Positions 50,801 through 59,236 of a stretch of 64,000 bases of DNA are shown here, in pieces. Below the pieces are notes generated by a model, which saw only the letters and a program-made list of their open reading frames with translations, was not told where the DNA came from and searched no databases. Source of the DNA: Oleispira antarctica RB-8 (GTDB lineage: Bacteria; Pseudomonadota; Gammaproteobacteria; Pseudomonadales; Oceanobacteraceae). Where the stretch lies: the NCBI GenBank assembly GCA_000967895.1, contig FO203512.1:2007350-2071349 (forward strand), in the 5' to 3' direction. The translations under genes were made by a program, and so were the position numbers. Each line of letters begins with the position of its first letter. The first letter of the stretch is position 1.

Positions 50801-50923
50801 TCCTTCCCTAGGCTCTAGCCATGGCGGAAGTGAAAAATAAAATTTAATAACCCATGCTTTGCTAAAAATCTAAAAAAACTATTATTTATTATTTTATTTA
50901 AAAATCCTTCCCAAAGACTCATA

Positions 50924-50955
50924 TTCAGCTTGATTTCAGTTTCGCTCGTTACACT
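50924..50955 (+). promoter_or_regulatory. Candidate regulator-binding direct repeat before the RND operon
   Basis: TTCAG at 50924-50928 and 50935-50939, an 11-bp period as used by OmpR-family dimers, in the -35 area of a possible -10 TACACT at 50950-50955. A two-component system of that family lies at the other end of this locus. Confidence 0.4.
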
Positions 50956-50986
50956 TTGACGAAATCTGTATCAGGAAGAAACCTAT

Positions 50987-52291
50987 ATGTTATCGAGAAG
51001 TCATGATTTTATTAGAAACTTTCTAATAAAAATAGCGGGAGGTACAAGTCTAGGAATTGGCTTGACTGCTTTTTTGACCCTGCTCTCTACCCCCTCGCTC
51101 GCCGAACCCGAACATTCTGCTGCTTCCTCGTTCTTTATTGCCACAGAATCATCGGTCGTCACTAAGCAATTGCTTGAAACAGCTTGGCAGCTAATGCCTG
51201 AACAGGCTTTGTTAGGACAACTAGAGCAGGCTAATCGGAATCAAGGCAGTCACTGGCTGTGGGATAGTCCAAATCTGAGTTTAGACTACCAAACGAAGAG
51301 CGACCCTGGATCAACGTTTGATTCAGGATTGCCTGCAGAGTGGCAGCTAGGCATTGAACTGCCTTTAGCTGGGCCTAGCTTGTGGCGAGTGCAATCAAAT
51401 ATGAAACAGGCTCAGATAAACCTGATTAATGCAGAGCAACAGATGTTGCGCTGGCGTTTAGCGGGTGAGTTAGAACAACTAGCTTGGACTATTCAGTTAA
51501 GAGAAATTCAATCTGCACAGATGGGTAGGAAGCATCAGTTTAGCCTAGAACAAGTTAATTGGCTGTCTAAACTAGAGGGTTTAGGCGAGCGCTCTCAAGA
51601 TGAAGTCTTGCAGGCTCGGCAACAACAAATCTGGGTGCAAACTGAATACTTACAACTGCAGCAGTCGTTGCAACAAAGCCAGATACGCTGGAAGCAGTTA
51701 ACGGGATTAGATTTTGAGCATACTAATAAGCTTTTGATTGAGCCTGCCCATTCCTTTAAGGTTGAACGGGCTCAGTCCCCATTGCTTAGCTGGCGCCAAG
51801 CCCAATTAGAGGTAGTTAGATTAAACTTACAGCAAAATAAGGGAAGAAATCGCGCCGCAACCCTGCGAATAGGCTTGAAGCAAGTTGAAGAACTAGGTCA
51901 GCAGGAGCAGCATAATAGTTGGCAAATTGGTGTCAGCTTACCTTTTGGCTCAAACCCTGTTAGTAGGTGGCGTAGCGGTTATCGTGCTATTGGCGAGGCC
52001 GAGGTCCAGTTAGAAAAAACTCATCGCATGATCAAATCGGAACAGAAGAGAATTACCTTTGCAATCGAGACAAAGAGTCTGCAATTATCAGCACTCAGAC
52101 CTTTAAAAATTGACCTGGAGGCTAATTTCTTACCTCGCTATCAGGCTTATAAACAGGGGATGATTAGTGTTTTAGAATGGCGTCCTCTGCAGCAATCTTA
52201 TTGGGACACTCAGAAACAAGTGAGTCTGGCCGAGATCGAACTGAAAGCACTGCAATCACAACTTAATCACCTTAAAGGGGGGGTGCTATGA
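50987..52291 (+). CDS. TolC-family outer-membrane channel of a metal efflux system
   Basis: 434 aa. Signal peptide of about 39 residues (helical L-T-A-F-L-T-L-L then S-L-A before E-P-E). Mature part is the CzcC/CusC-type two-repeat helical barrel: GSHWLWDSPNLSLDYQTKSDPG and, in the second half, IGVSLPFGSNPVSRWRSGYRAIGEAEVQL. No lipobox Cys, so not a lipoprotein. Its stop overlaps the adaptor start as ATGA. Heads the four-gene operon; the AGGAAG ribosome-binding site is good. Confidence 0.87.
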   Translation: MLSRSHDFIRNFLIKIAGGTSLGIGLTAFLTLLSTPSLAEPEHSAASSFFIATESSVVTKQLLETAWQLMPEQALLGQLEQANRNQGSHWLWDSPNLSLDYQTKSDPGSTFDSGLPAEWQLGIELPLAGPSLWRVQSNMKQAQINLINAEQQMLRWRLAGELEQLAWTIQLREIQSAQMGRKHQFSLEQVNWLSKLEGLGERSQDEVLQARQQQIWVQTEYLQLQQSLQQSQIRWKQLTGLDFEHTNKLLIEPAHSFKVERAQSPLLSWRQAQLEVVRLNLQQNKGRNRAATLRIGLKQVEELGQQEQHNSWQIGVSLPFGSNPVSRWRSGYRAIGEAEVQLEKTHRMIKSEQKRITFAIETKSLQLSALRPLKIDLEANFLPRYQAYKQGMISVLEWRPLQQSYWDTQKQVSLAEIELKALQSQLNHLKGGVL

Positions 52292-53550
52292 GCCTGCTTA
52301 TATTGAAATCATTATTTTTTCCTTCGCATTTTTCAAAATTTTCTCAACTTAATCTGTTTCGCAGCAAAGAGGCCTCATTGGTTATGAAAGCAAGGTTATT
52401 TATGAAGGCAGGATCATTTGTGAAGGTCGGGTTGTTGGGATTGGTGGGCTTACTGCCAATAAGTGCACTTGCTGAGGACCTGGAGCAAACAGACGAAAAT
52501 TTACCTGCTATATTGAAAATCAGTGCGGTGCAGCAGAGTAGCTTGGGCTTAAAGTTTGGAGCGCCGAAATCTTTAGATCAGAGTTTTGGAGCGGAGTGGC
52601 CAGCGCGTGTAACGGCACCTTTCGAGCTAGTGCAGGCATTCAGCTTGCCAGTCGATGTCATGGTAGAGCAGTTGTTTGTATCGCTAGGTCAGTCGGTTGA
52701 AAAGGGACAGCTGTTAGCGCGCCTTGATAGTCGCCAATTAAGATTGTGGGCGAATGAATTATTGGTTGCTGATGAGCAACAGGCGCAATGCTTACGTGAA
52801 CTGGAATTATTGAATCAGAGGCTAGAGCTTGGGTTGAGCAGACAAAACGAGGTGGTACAAAAGCAAAGTGATTGCCGAATACTGTCTCGTCGTCTCGATA
52901 GTGCAATGGCATCACTGCGCCATGCTGGATGGAGTAATGCGAGAATCGAACAGTTGCAAGCTGGGGGCGTTTTACAAGAAAGCTTAGAGTTAACGGCTTC
53001 TGTTAAAGGTGTGGTAGCGGAACTGGCCATGACGCCTGGGCAGCATCTTGAAGCGGGAGTAACCTTGTTTGAATTATGGCCACTATCTGAATTACGTATG
53101 CAGGCGAATATTCCTGATTCATTAGCCTCTTTAATTCCGTTGCAATCACAAGCCTTAGTTTGGCCTAGGACGCAGGGGGACCAGTTTGTAGCGCATGTTG
53201 AACGTATCTCAGATCAAGTGGATCAGCAAAATCGTCGCAGTGTGTGGCTGAATATAGAAGGGAATAGTGTCAATTCTGGTGCTGCCTATAAAGTTCGTTT
53301 TTCACAGCAGGCAATGCAAGGTGAGACTCGTTCGACTTGGGCTGTGCCGACTAAAGCCGTGGTTCGAGAAGCGAATCATGATTGGGTATTCATTCAGGTG
53401 CCTAAAGGGATAGAGGTTCGACAGGTCAGTGTGCTCGGTGTGATTAAGGGAGAGCTGCAAATCATCGCTGATCTGCCGACGGATGCTCGTATTGCAGTGA
53501 CCGCAACAGCCGCATTGAAAGGCTTGTGGCTTGGAATGGGGGGCGAGTGA
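52288..53550 (+). CDS. RND efflux periplasmic adaptor subunit
   Basis: 420 aa from ATG 52288, which has a GGGGGGG ribosome-binding run and overlaps the upstream stop. But a normal signal peptide appears only from an inner ATG at 52402 (M-K-A-G-S-F ... S-A-L-A before EDLEQ), so the mature protein may start at one of three ATGs (52288, 52384, 52402), the last two lying in an 18-bp repeat. Then barrel-sandwich halves (LPVDVMVEQLFVSLGQSVEKGQLLARLDSRQL and ELTASVKGVVAELAMTPGQHLEAG) flank an alpha hairpin about 165-205. No His- or Met-rich metal segment, so the ion is not indicated. Confidence 0.87.
   Translation: MSLLILKSLFFPSHFSKFSQLNLFRSKEASLVMKARLFMKAGSFVKVGLLGLVGLLPISALAEDLEQTDENLPAILKISAVQQSSLGLKFGAPKSLDQSFGAEWPARVTAPFELVQAFSLPVDVMVEQLFVSLGQSVEKGQLLARLDSRQLRLWANELLVADEQQAQCLRELELLNQRLELGLSRQNEVVQKQSDCRILSRRLDSAMASLRHAGWSNARIEQLQAGGVLQESLELTASVKGVVAELAMTPGQHLEAGVTLFELWPLSELRMQANIPDSLASLIPLQSQALVWPRTQGDQFVAHVERISDQVDQQNRRSVWLNIEGNSVNSGAAYKVRFSQQAMQGETRSTWAVPTKAVVREANHDWVFIQVPKGIEVRQVSVLGVIKGELQIIADLPTDARIAVTATAALKGLWLGMGGE
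52384..52437 (+). repeat. Degenerate 18-bp repeat at the adaptor N-terminus
   Basis: Three adjacent 18-bp units coding M-K-A-R-L-F, M-K-A-G-S-F and V-K-V-G-L-L, two of which start with ATG and one with GTG. Makes the true translation start ambiguous. Confidence 0.7.
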
Positions 53551-56500
53551 TGCTAGCGCGACTGATTCAGTTTTCTTTAACTCAGCGGTTATTAATTTTA
53601 GTCATCAGTTTTGGCGTATTGCTTTTGGGTGTATCTCGGTTGATGCAATTGCCGATTGATGCTTTTCCAGATATTTCACCGACTCAAGTTAAGATAATTA
53701 TTAAAGCGCCGGGGTTAACACCTGAAGAGGTCGAGAATCGAGTGACTTGGCCCGTAGAAGTCGAGCTGTTAGGTATTCCTGAACAGCAAACTCTGCGTTC
53801 GATTGCTAAATATGGTTTAACCGATATTACCTTGGACTTTAATGATGGTACTGATATTTATTGGGCGCGCCAGCAGGTAGCAGAGCGTTTGGCGGCGGTA
53901 TGGGAGTCGTTGCCTGAAGATGTCAGTGGTGGTATAGCCCCGATGAGTACACCTTTGGGTGAGTTGTTTATGTTTACTCTAGATGGACCTTACAGTTTGG
54001 AGCAAAAACGCCATATTCTTGATTGGAATATCAGGCCTGTGTTACGGGGTGTTACCGGTGTTGCAGATGTTAATGTGTTGGGTGGACGGGTAGAAACCTT
54101 TCAAGTGAGTCCTAAGCCGTCTGCAATGCAGTTATTGGGGGTGGATTATCAGGATTTAGAGCAAGCACTGATTGAAAATAATAGCAGTGATGGCGCTGGA
54201 CGCTTAGATGCAGGAGAAGAAACCTATCTGGTTAATACCGGTGGACGTATTCATAACCTGCAGCAATTGCGCAATCTGGTTGTTTTGGAGCGGGAAGGTA
54301 ATGCCATTCGCTTAACCGAAATTGCAACGGTGACGCTGGGTAGTCTGACACGATACGGTTCGGTAACGGATAGCGGTAAAGGCGAAGCCGTTCAGGCTTT
54401 AGTGGTTGCCCTGCGGGGTGCCAATGCCAGTGAAGTTATCGCGGGTGTACAGCAAGCTCTTGAAACGTTGAAACCTTCGTTACCTGCTGATTTAAACCTT
54501 CGTACTTTTTATGATCGTAGCCAACTGGTTGATCGTGCCGTAAGTACGGTTAGTACCGCGCTCATGTTAGCAGTGCTACTTGTATTAGTGCTTCTGGGTT
54601 TATTTCTAGGGGATGTTCGAGCAGCGCTGGCGGTTGCTATCAGTTTGCCTATGGCGGCGATGGTGACGTTCATTTTAATGGATCAGTTCAATATGTCGGC
54701 CAACCTGATGAGTCTGGGTGGTTTGGCGATTGCAATTGGGATGTTGGTTGATGCTTCTGTGGTCGTGGTTGAAAACTGTGTGGCACGTCTTGCGACTGCA
54801 CCGAAGGCATTACCCAGATTACATATTATTTTTCGGGCGGTGCGTGAAGTTGCGGGCCCTGTGGTTGCGGGAACGTTGATTATATTATTGGTATTCGCCC
54901 CCTTAATGACCTTGGGAGGGCTGGAAGGAAAACTGTTTATTCCGGTTGCTCTAACGATCATATTTGCTTTGGCTGGTAGTTTAGTTCTGTCTCTGACGTT
55001 AATTCCTGTTGTCTGCACTTGGTTACTGAGCAGTGAATCGGCAAAAACACCCGCTTGGGTTGAAGTTTTGCAAAGAGGATACCGTGCCGGATTGTTGAAG
55101 GTTATCGACAGCCCAAAAGTGATCTTATTACCCACGGCTCTTTCTCTGGTATTGGCTATTTTTGCCTACACTCAGGTCGGTAAATCCTTTATGCCAGAGA
55201 TGGATGAAGGGGACTTAATTCTGCAGATCGAAAAAATCCCCACCATCAGCCTAAGTGCGTCTCAAGCAGTGGATAATCGAGTGACGGCGGCATTGGTTGA
55301 GCAGATACCTGAAATTCAACGGGCGATTGCTCGCAGTGGTGCCGATGAGTTAGGAATGGATCCTATGAGTTTGAATGAAACGGATATTTTTCTGCAGTTA
55401 GCACCCCGCGACGAATGGCTATTAGAAAACAAAGATGTCTTGAAAGACCGCATTCGTACCATGATGTTGGATTTCCCAGGTATTAATTATGCGTTTACTC
55501 AGCCGATTGATATGCGAGTCTCTGAGATGATTATTGGTAGCCGAGGGGATGTTGCGGTACAGGTTTTTGGCCCAGAATTGAATGTGCTGCAACAGCTTGC
55601 ATCAAGGGTCGGTGAAATCTTAACGCCTTTGGAAGGCAGTGAAGATGTTGTCGTTCAGCAATCTGATGGTTTGCATTATTTACGTTTGAAGCCTGATCAG
55701 CAGGAAATTGGTCGAAGAGGTTTGTCTCTGCATCAGGTACAGCGTCAATTACGCGCTGCCCTAGACGGTTTGCAGGTCGGAGAAATTCAGCGTGAGGGCG
55801 ATCAGGCCGGTATTCGTTCACCTTTGGTTATACGTTACGAAAAACCTGAAGACTGGCGCAGTTTATTAGCCAGTCAGAGCTTGCCTGATGCTAAAGGTAA
55901 TCCTGTTTCCCTGTCGGAGTTGGTTGCGGTAGAGCAAAGTCAGGGACCCGTATTGATTCAACGCCAAGCTGGTCAGCGTTTTGGTCGGGTGGATATTTAT
56001 GTTGGAGAGCGTGCTTTGGTTGATTATGTAACGGATGCTCAGCAACAGATTGATGAACAATTAGTATTACCGCAAGGATATTATCTACAGTGGGGCGGAG
56101 AGTTTGAGAACCAGCAGCGCGCTAGTGCCCGTTTGGCACTTATGGTTCCTGTCGCGATTGCGCTGGTATTCTTGGTATTGTTCAGCACTTTTGGCAAGGT
56201 ATCCGAGGCGCTATTGGTGCTTGGAAACATTCCGTTGGCCTTGATTGGCGGCATTCTTGCATTGTGGGCTTCGGGTACTTATCTGTCTGTTCCGGCATCG
56301 GTTGGCTTTATTGCTCTGCTGGGTGTGGCGGTGATGAATGGCGTTGTTCTGGTTGATCAGTTTAAACAATTACAGGCTCAGGGCGCAAAGGGACTGGATG
56401 TAATTGTAGAGGGAGCTGTGAGGCGCTTACGCCCAGTTTTAATGACGGCTACAACGGGGGCATTTGGCTTGTTGCCATTGCTGTTTGCCACTGGGCCAGG

Positions 56501-56624
56501 CAGTGAAATCCAAAAGCCTTTGGCTGTGGTGGTAACGGGGGGATTGGTATCATCGACTCTACTCACGTTGTTCTTATTGCCACTCCTGTATCGGAAGTTT
56601 ATTTATAAGGAGATAGAATCATGA
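53550..56624 (+). CDS. Heavy-metal RND efflux pump (CusA/CzcA family)
   Basis: Proton-driven inner-membrane transporter, 1024 aa from ATG 53550, whose A is the last base of the adaptor TGA. Twelve transmembrane segments expected. Helix 4 has AIGMLVDASVVVVEN with Asp401 and Glu408, which align with the CusA proton-relay Asp/Glu; the first Asp of the divalent-ion CzcA type (DFG) is replaced by Ile-Gly, so it looks nearer to the CusA/NrsA-like groups. FMPEMDEGDLILQ is the family motif in the periplasmic part. Substrate (Cu/Ag, Ni or other) cannot be fixed from this. Confidence 0.92.
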   Translation: MLARLIQFSLTQRLLILVISFGVLLLGVSRLMQLPIDAFPDISPTQVKIIIKAPGLTPEEVENRVTWPVEVELLGIPEQQTLRSIAKYGLTDITLDFNDGTDIYWARQQVAERLAAVWESLPEDVSGGIAPMSTPLGELFMFTLDGPYSLEQKRHILDWNIRPVLRGVTGVADVNVLGGRVETFQVSPKPSAMQLLGVDYQDLEQALIENNSSDGAGRLDAGEETYLVNTGGRIHNLQQLRNLVVLEREGNAIRLTEIATVTLGSLTRYGSVTDSGKGEAVQALVVALRGANASEVIAGVQQALETLKPSLPADLNLRTFYDRSQLVDRAVSTVSTALMLAVLLVLVLLGLFLGDVRAALAVAISLPMAAMVTFILMDQFNMSANLMSLGGLAIAIGMLVDASVVVVENCVARLATAPKALPRLHIIFRAVREVAGPVVAGTLIILLVFAPLMTLGGLEGKLFIPVALTIIFALAGSLVLSLTLIPVVCTWLLSSESAKTPAWVEVLQRGYRAGLLKVIDSPKVILLPTALSLVLAIFAYTQVGKSFMPEMDEGDLILQIEKIPTISLSASQAVDNRVTAALVEQIPEIQRAIARSGADELGMDPMSLNETDIFLQLAPRDEWLLENKDVLKDRIRTMMLDFPGINYAFTQPIDMRVSEMIIGSRGDVAVQVFGPELNVLQQLASRVGEILTPLEGSEDVVVQQSDGLHYLRLKPDQQEIGRRGLSLHQVQRQLRAALDGLQVGEIQREGDQAGIRSPLVIRYEKPEDWRSLLASQSLPDAKGNPVSLSELVAVEQSQGPVLIQRQAGQRFGRVDIYVGERALVDYVTDAQQQIDEQLVLPQGYYLQWGGEFENQQRASARLALMVPVAIALVFLVLFSTFGKVSEALLVLGNIPLALIGGILALWASGTYLSVPASVGFIALLGVAVMNGVVLVDQFKQLQAQGAKGLDVIVEGAVRRLRPVLMTATTGAFGLLPLLFATGPGSEIQKPLAVVVTGGLVSSTLLTLFLLPLLYRKFIYKEIES

Positions 56625-56923
56625 ATCAGGCCTTACTTACTTTATCGACCGCTCCAGGGTTTGAAGATGAGCTGGTTGATTGGTTGTTGGTTTCTCAGAT
56701 AAGTGGCTTTAGCAGCTGGGTCGGTTATGGCCACGGGGCTGATGTCGCTACGCTCAGCATTGCAGAGCAAGTCGCAGGCAGGCAGAAGCGGGTGTTTTTC
56801 ACGCTGGAGGGTGATTCAGAAAAATTATCCGCGCTGATTGAGCTGTTAAGTGCAGATTATCCGAATGCGGATGTTCATTACTGGTTACAGCCTGTGTTGA
56901 TGTCAGGGAGAATTAAACGCTAG
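56621..56923 (+). CDS. DUF3240 family protein of the metal efflux operon
   Basis: 100 aa, small soluble protein. LSTAPGFEDELVDWLL at the start and EQVAGRQKRVFFTLEGD in the middle match DUF3240, a family found behind heavy-metal RND pumps and thought to have a PII/ferredoxin-like fold. Function unknown; a cytoplasmic metal sensor or pump modulator is a guess. Excellent AAGGAGA ribosome-binding site; ATG overlaps the pump stop (ATGA). Its last 11 bp overlap the end of the kinase gene on the other strand. Confidence 0.85.
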   Translation: MNQALLTLSTAPGFEDELVDWLLVSQISGFSSWVGYGHGADVATLSIAEQVAGRQKRVFFTLEGDSEKLSALIELLSADYPNADVHYWLQPVLMSGRIKR

Positions 56924-58352
56924 AAGGGTAAGGGATCTGAACACATACTTGGAGACCGCCCTTGTCTATATTACTGAAGATACATTGGCCATCATATTGT
57001 TTGATGATATCTGCGACGATGGCCAACCCTAGGCCATGGCCTGGGGTAGTTTCATCCAGACGTTCTCCTGGATGCTGCAAGCGGACAAGCTCGTGGCTTG
57101 GAACACCAGGGCCATCATCGCCAATACAAACTCGAAGACACCTTGTTTTATTGTGATCTGTCTTTTTATCAGATGCTGGAATGATATCAAGTCGGATCAT
57201 AACTTGGCTTTGAGCCCATTTACAGGCGTTATCCAGCAAGTTGCCAAATAGCTCCATCATATCTTCACGATCACCAGGGAAGTCCAGTTGCGTCGGCGCG
57301 ATAAGGTGAATTTGTCGTTGAGAATGAAGTTTGTTCATCGTCATTGTAAGCTGTTCAAATAATGTGATCATATCTAAGGCTTGGCCACGACTCATTAAGC
57401 CTGCAATGCGTGCGCGTTTTAATTCCCGTTCAATCAACCCTTGCATAATTTGAAGCTGTTGCTGGCATTCTTTTTGTTCTTGCTCCCCTTGGGATGATAA
57501 CGGTAAATCAAGACGGTTAGTGATGATACTCATTGGTGTTTTTAACGCATGAGATAAGTTACCACTGGCCAGACGAGCACGCTCTAAGCGTTCACGGGTG
57601 CGGATACCCAGATGGTTGATTTCCTGAACCAAAGGTTGAAGCTCTTGCATCGGCGAAGGGGTTAGGTTTTCTCGTTGTTGCTCTGTGAGCTCTTGCAGTT
57701 GAGTTTTGATCTGCTCGAAGGGGCGTAAGTGCCGTTTTAACAGCCCTTGTAGAATACCGTTCCAAAGTAGGGCAATCGTGATAAAAATAATTAGAAGAAT
57801 AAAAAAGGCCCAGCCAAACGCGCGCTCTATTGGAGCAAAGTCTTCCGCGACGCTAATATTAATGGTGATTTCTTTGGTATTTTGTATCGTGCGTTTTTCA
57901 TTATGGCTGAATAAGTATAAATGTTGATCGCGGGGAAAGTCCAGCCAGACAAATTGAGGAGCTCCGTCTTCTTGCAGGGCTCTCTTTTCTTGAAGAATGT
58001 TACTTTCAGTGGATTTGATAGAAGAAAAAGTGAGTGTATTACCCTCTAATGACTGGGAGTTCAGGTTGATTTTTTTGTGTTGCGGGCTATGAATTTGAAT
58101 TTGGTAATAGTGACCTGAAAAAGGTTTGCGAAAAATAGGCTGGTTGACGCCATCGGCCAAATAAATGCGTTTATCATCAAAACGTAAGGCGCCCATCAAC
58201 ATTTCTGCATCATGCTGTAAGCGTGTTTGAAAATAGCGTTCTGCCGCATGATTTAGCGAAAAATAGACACTAAGACCAAATAGACTGATCATGCAAATTA
58301 CAGTAATAAGCATCTGTAGACTTAAGCGACGTCTTAAAGACCAAGTGTTCAT
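56913..58352 (-). CDS. Sensor histidine kinase
   Basis: 479 aa. Transmembrane helices about 13-33 and 178-202 enclose a ~145-residue periplasmic sensor (with LDFPRDQHLYLF); then HAMP-like linker, dimerisation helix with the phospho-His in NLSHALKTPMSII near residue 268, and HATPase with N-box GNLLDNACKW, GDDGPGVP and GHGLGLAIV. The A-L-K-T-P form is that of PhoQ/CusS-type kinases. Gene starts directly after the regulator stop. Signal probably the metal exported by the neighbouring pump, by context only. Confidence 0.92.
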   Translation of the reverse strand: MNTWSLRRRLSLQMLITVICMISLFGLSVYFSLNHAAERYFQTRLQHDAEMLMGALRFDDKRIYLADGVNQPIFRKPFSGHYYQIQIHSPQHKKINLNSQSLEGNTLTFSSIKSTESNILQEKRALQEDGAPQFVWLDFPRDQHLYLFSHNEKRTIQNTKEITINISVAEDFAPIERAFGWAFFILLIIFITIALLWNGILQGLLKRHLRPFEQIKTQLQELTEQQRENLTPSPMQELQPLVQEINHLGIRTRERLERARLASGNLSHALKTPMSIITNRLDLPLSSQGEQEQKECQQQLQIMQGLIERELKRARIAGLMSRGQALDMITLFEQLTMTMNKLHSQRQIHLIAPTQLDFPGDREDMMELFGNLLDNACKWAQSQVMIRLDIIPASDKKTDHNKTRCLRVCIGDDGPGVPSHELVRLQHPGERLDETTPGHGLGLAIVADIIKQYDGQCIFSNIDKGGLQVCVQIPYPSSV

Positions 58353-59030
58353 CTAACGCTCTCCTAGCATATATCCCTGGCCTCGATAGGTTGTGATGGC
58401 CTGCTTGCCGAGTTTTTTTCTAAGTTTACGAATATAGACTTCTACCAAATTTTCACTTTTCTCTTCTTGCCAGTCATAGCAGCTTTCAAGTAGTAGTTGT
58501 TTGCTGACCATTTTGCCCGAATGCAGCATAAGAGTTTTCAGCATGCTAAATTCTGTGGCTGTCAGAGTCAGGCATTCGCCGGATTCAAGGCAAGCTTGTT
58601 GCTTGTCTTCATCGAGATATATCCCTGCTGCTTGCAGTTGCGTATGACCTTGTTGTTGATCACGTCGGCGCAGGGCTTCGAGTCGGGCGAGTAATTCAAG
58701 CATATGGAATGGCTTGCACAGATAATCATCAGCTCCAGAGTTAAGCCCATCGACTATTTCCTGCCAACTATCTCGAGCCGTTAGGATTAATACAGGCGTC
58801 AGGATATTATGTCTACGCCAATATTTTAATACTTCGATGCCATTTTTTTCTGGCAATCCTAAGTCGAGAATCACCATATCAAATCTATTTGAGTTTTCGT
58901 GATCTTCCAGCAGGTAGCTCTGGGCCCAATCACCACGATCAATGTGGTCGCATTTATGTCCTGCGGCTTGCAGAGCAGTTATGATGTCCTGACTTAAAAG
59001 AGGATCATCTTCAACGACTAAAATCTTCAT
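58353..59030 (-). CDS. OmpR/PhoB-family response regulator
   Basis: 225 aa. Receiver about 1-120: acidic pocket Glu7-Asp8-Asp9, phospho-Asp56 in MVILDLGLPEKNG, Thr in LTARD, Lys in LCKPF. C-terminal winged helix about 130-222 with LTATEFSMLKTLMLHSGKMVSKQLLLE and VEVYIRKLRKKLG. Partner of the kinase that starts one base after its stop. Candidate target: the 11-bp-period repeat upstream of the efflux operon. Expressed away from the radical-SAM gene. Confidence 0.94.
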   Translation of the reverse strand: MKILVVEDDPLLSQDIITALQAAGHKCDHIDRGDWAQSYLLEDHENSNRFDMVILDLGLPEKNGIEVLKYWRRHNILTPVLILTARDSWQEIVDGLNSGADDYLCKPFHMLELLARLEALRRRDQQQGHTQLQAAGIYLDEDKQQACLESGECLTLTATEFSMLKTLMLHSGKMVSKQLLLESCYDWQEEKSENLVEVYIRKLRKKLGKQAITTYRGQGYMLGER

Positions 59031-59070
59031 AGGGTGCCGTATGTTGTGTAGTCTATGGCTGGAGTGTGCC

Positions 59071-59093
59071 CTTGACCTCCACTGGTCGTCAAG
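59071..59093. promoter_or_regulatory. Inverted repeat CTTGAC-N11-GTCAAG
   Basis: Perfect 6-bp arms in the 206-bp region between the divergent regulator and radical-SAM genes. Could be an operator; the arm also contains TTGAC that might serve as a -35 on either strand. No recognised MerR gene is nearby. Nothing else is recognised in 59031-59236. Confidence 0.4.
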
Positions 59094-59236
59094 TCAGTAA
59101 TATTAATTAATTACTTTTCTCGCTCAGACAATACGGCCAACTGACCAGCCACTATTTACAGTAAATCCTTAATTAACCCAGCGCTAAATAATTACCTGAT
59201 GTAAAATTATTTCATTATCAAATCTAGGTATTTTCA

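Noticed and set aside
50469-50801. 110-codon minus-strand ORF across the three tRNA genes
   Set aside because: It is the antisense of the tRNA genes, a well-known source of false proteins; no ribosome-binding site of note.
59072-59096. MerR-type 19-bp-spacer metal promoter
   Set aside because: A TTGACC with a 19-bp spacer to GTAATA can be drawn, but the dyad is not centred as in MerR operators and no MerR gene is present.
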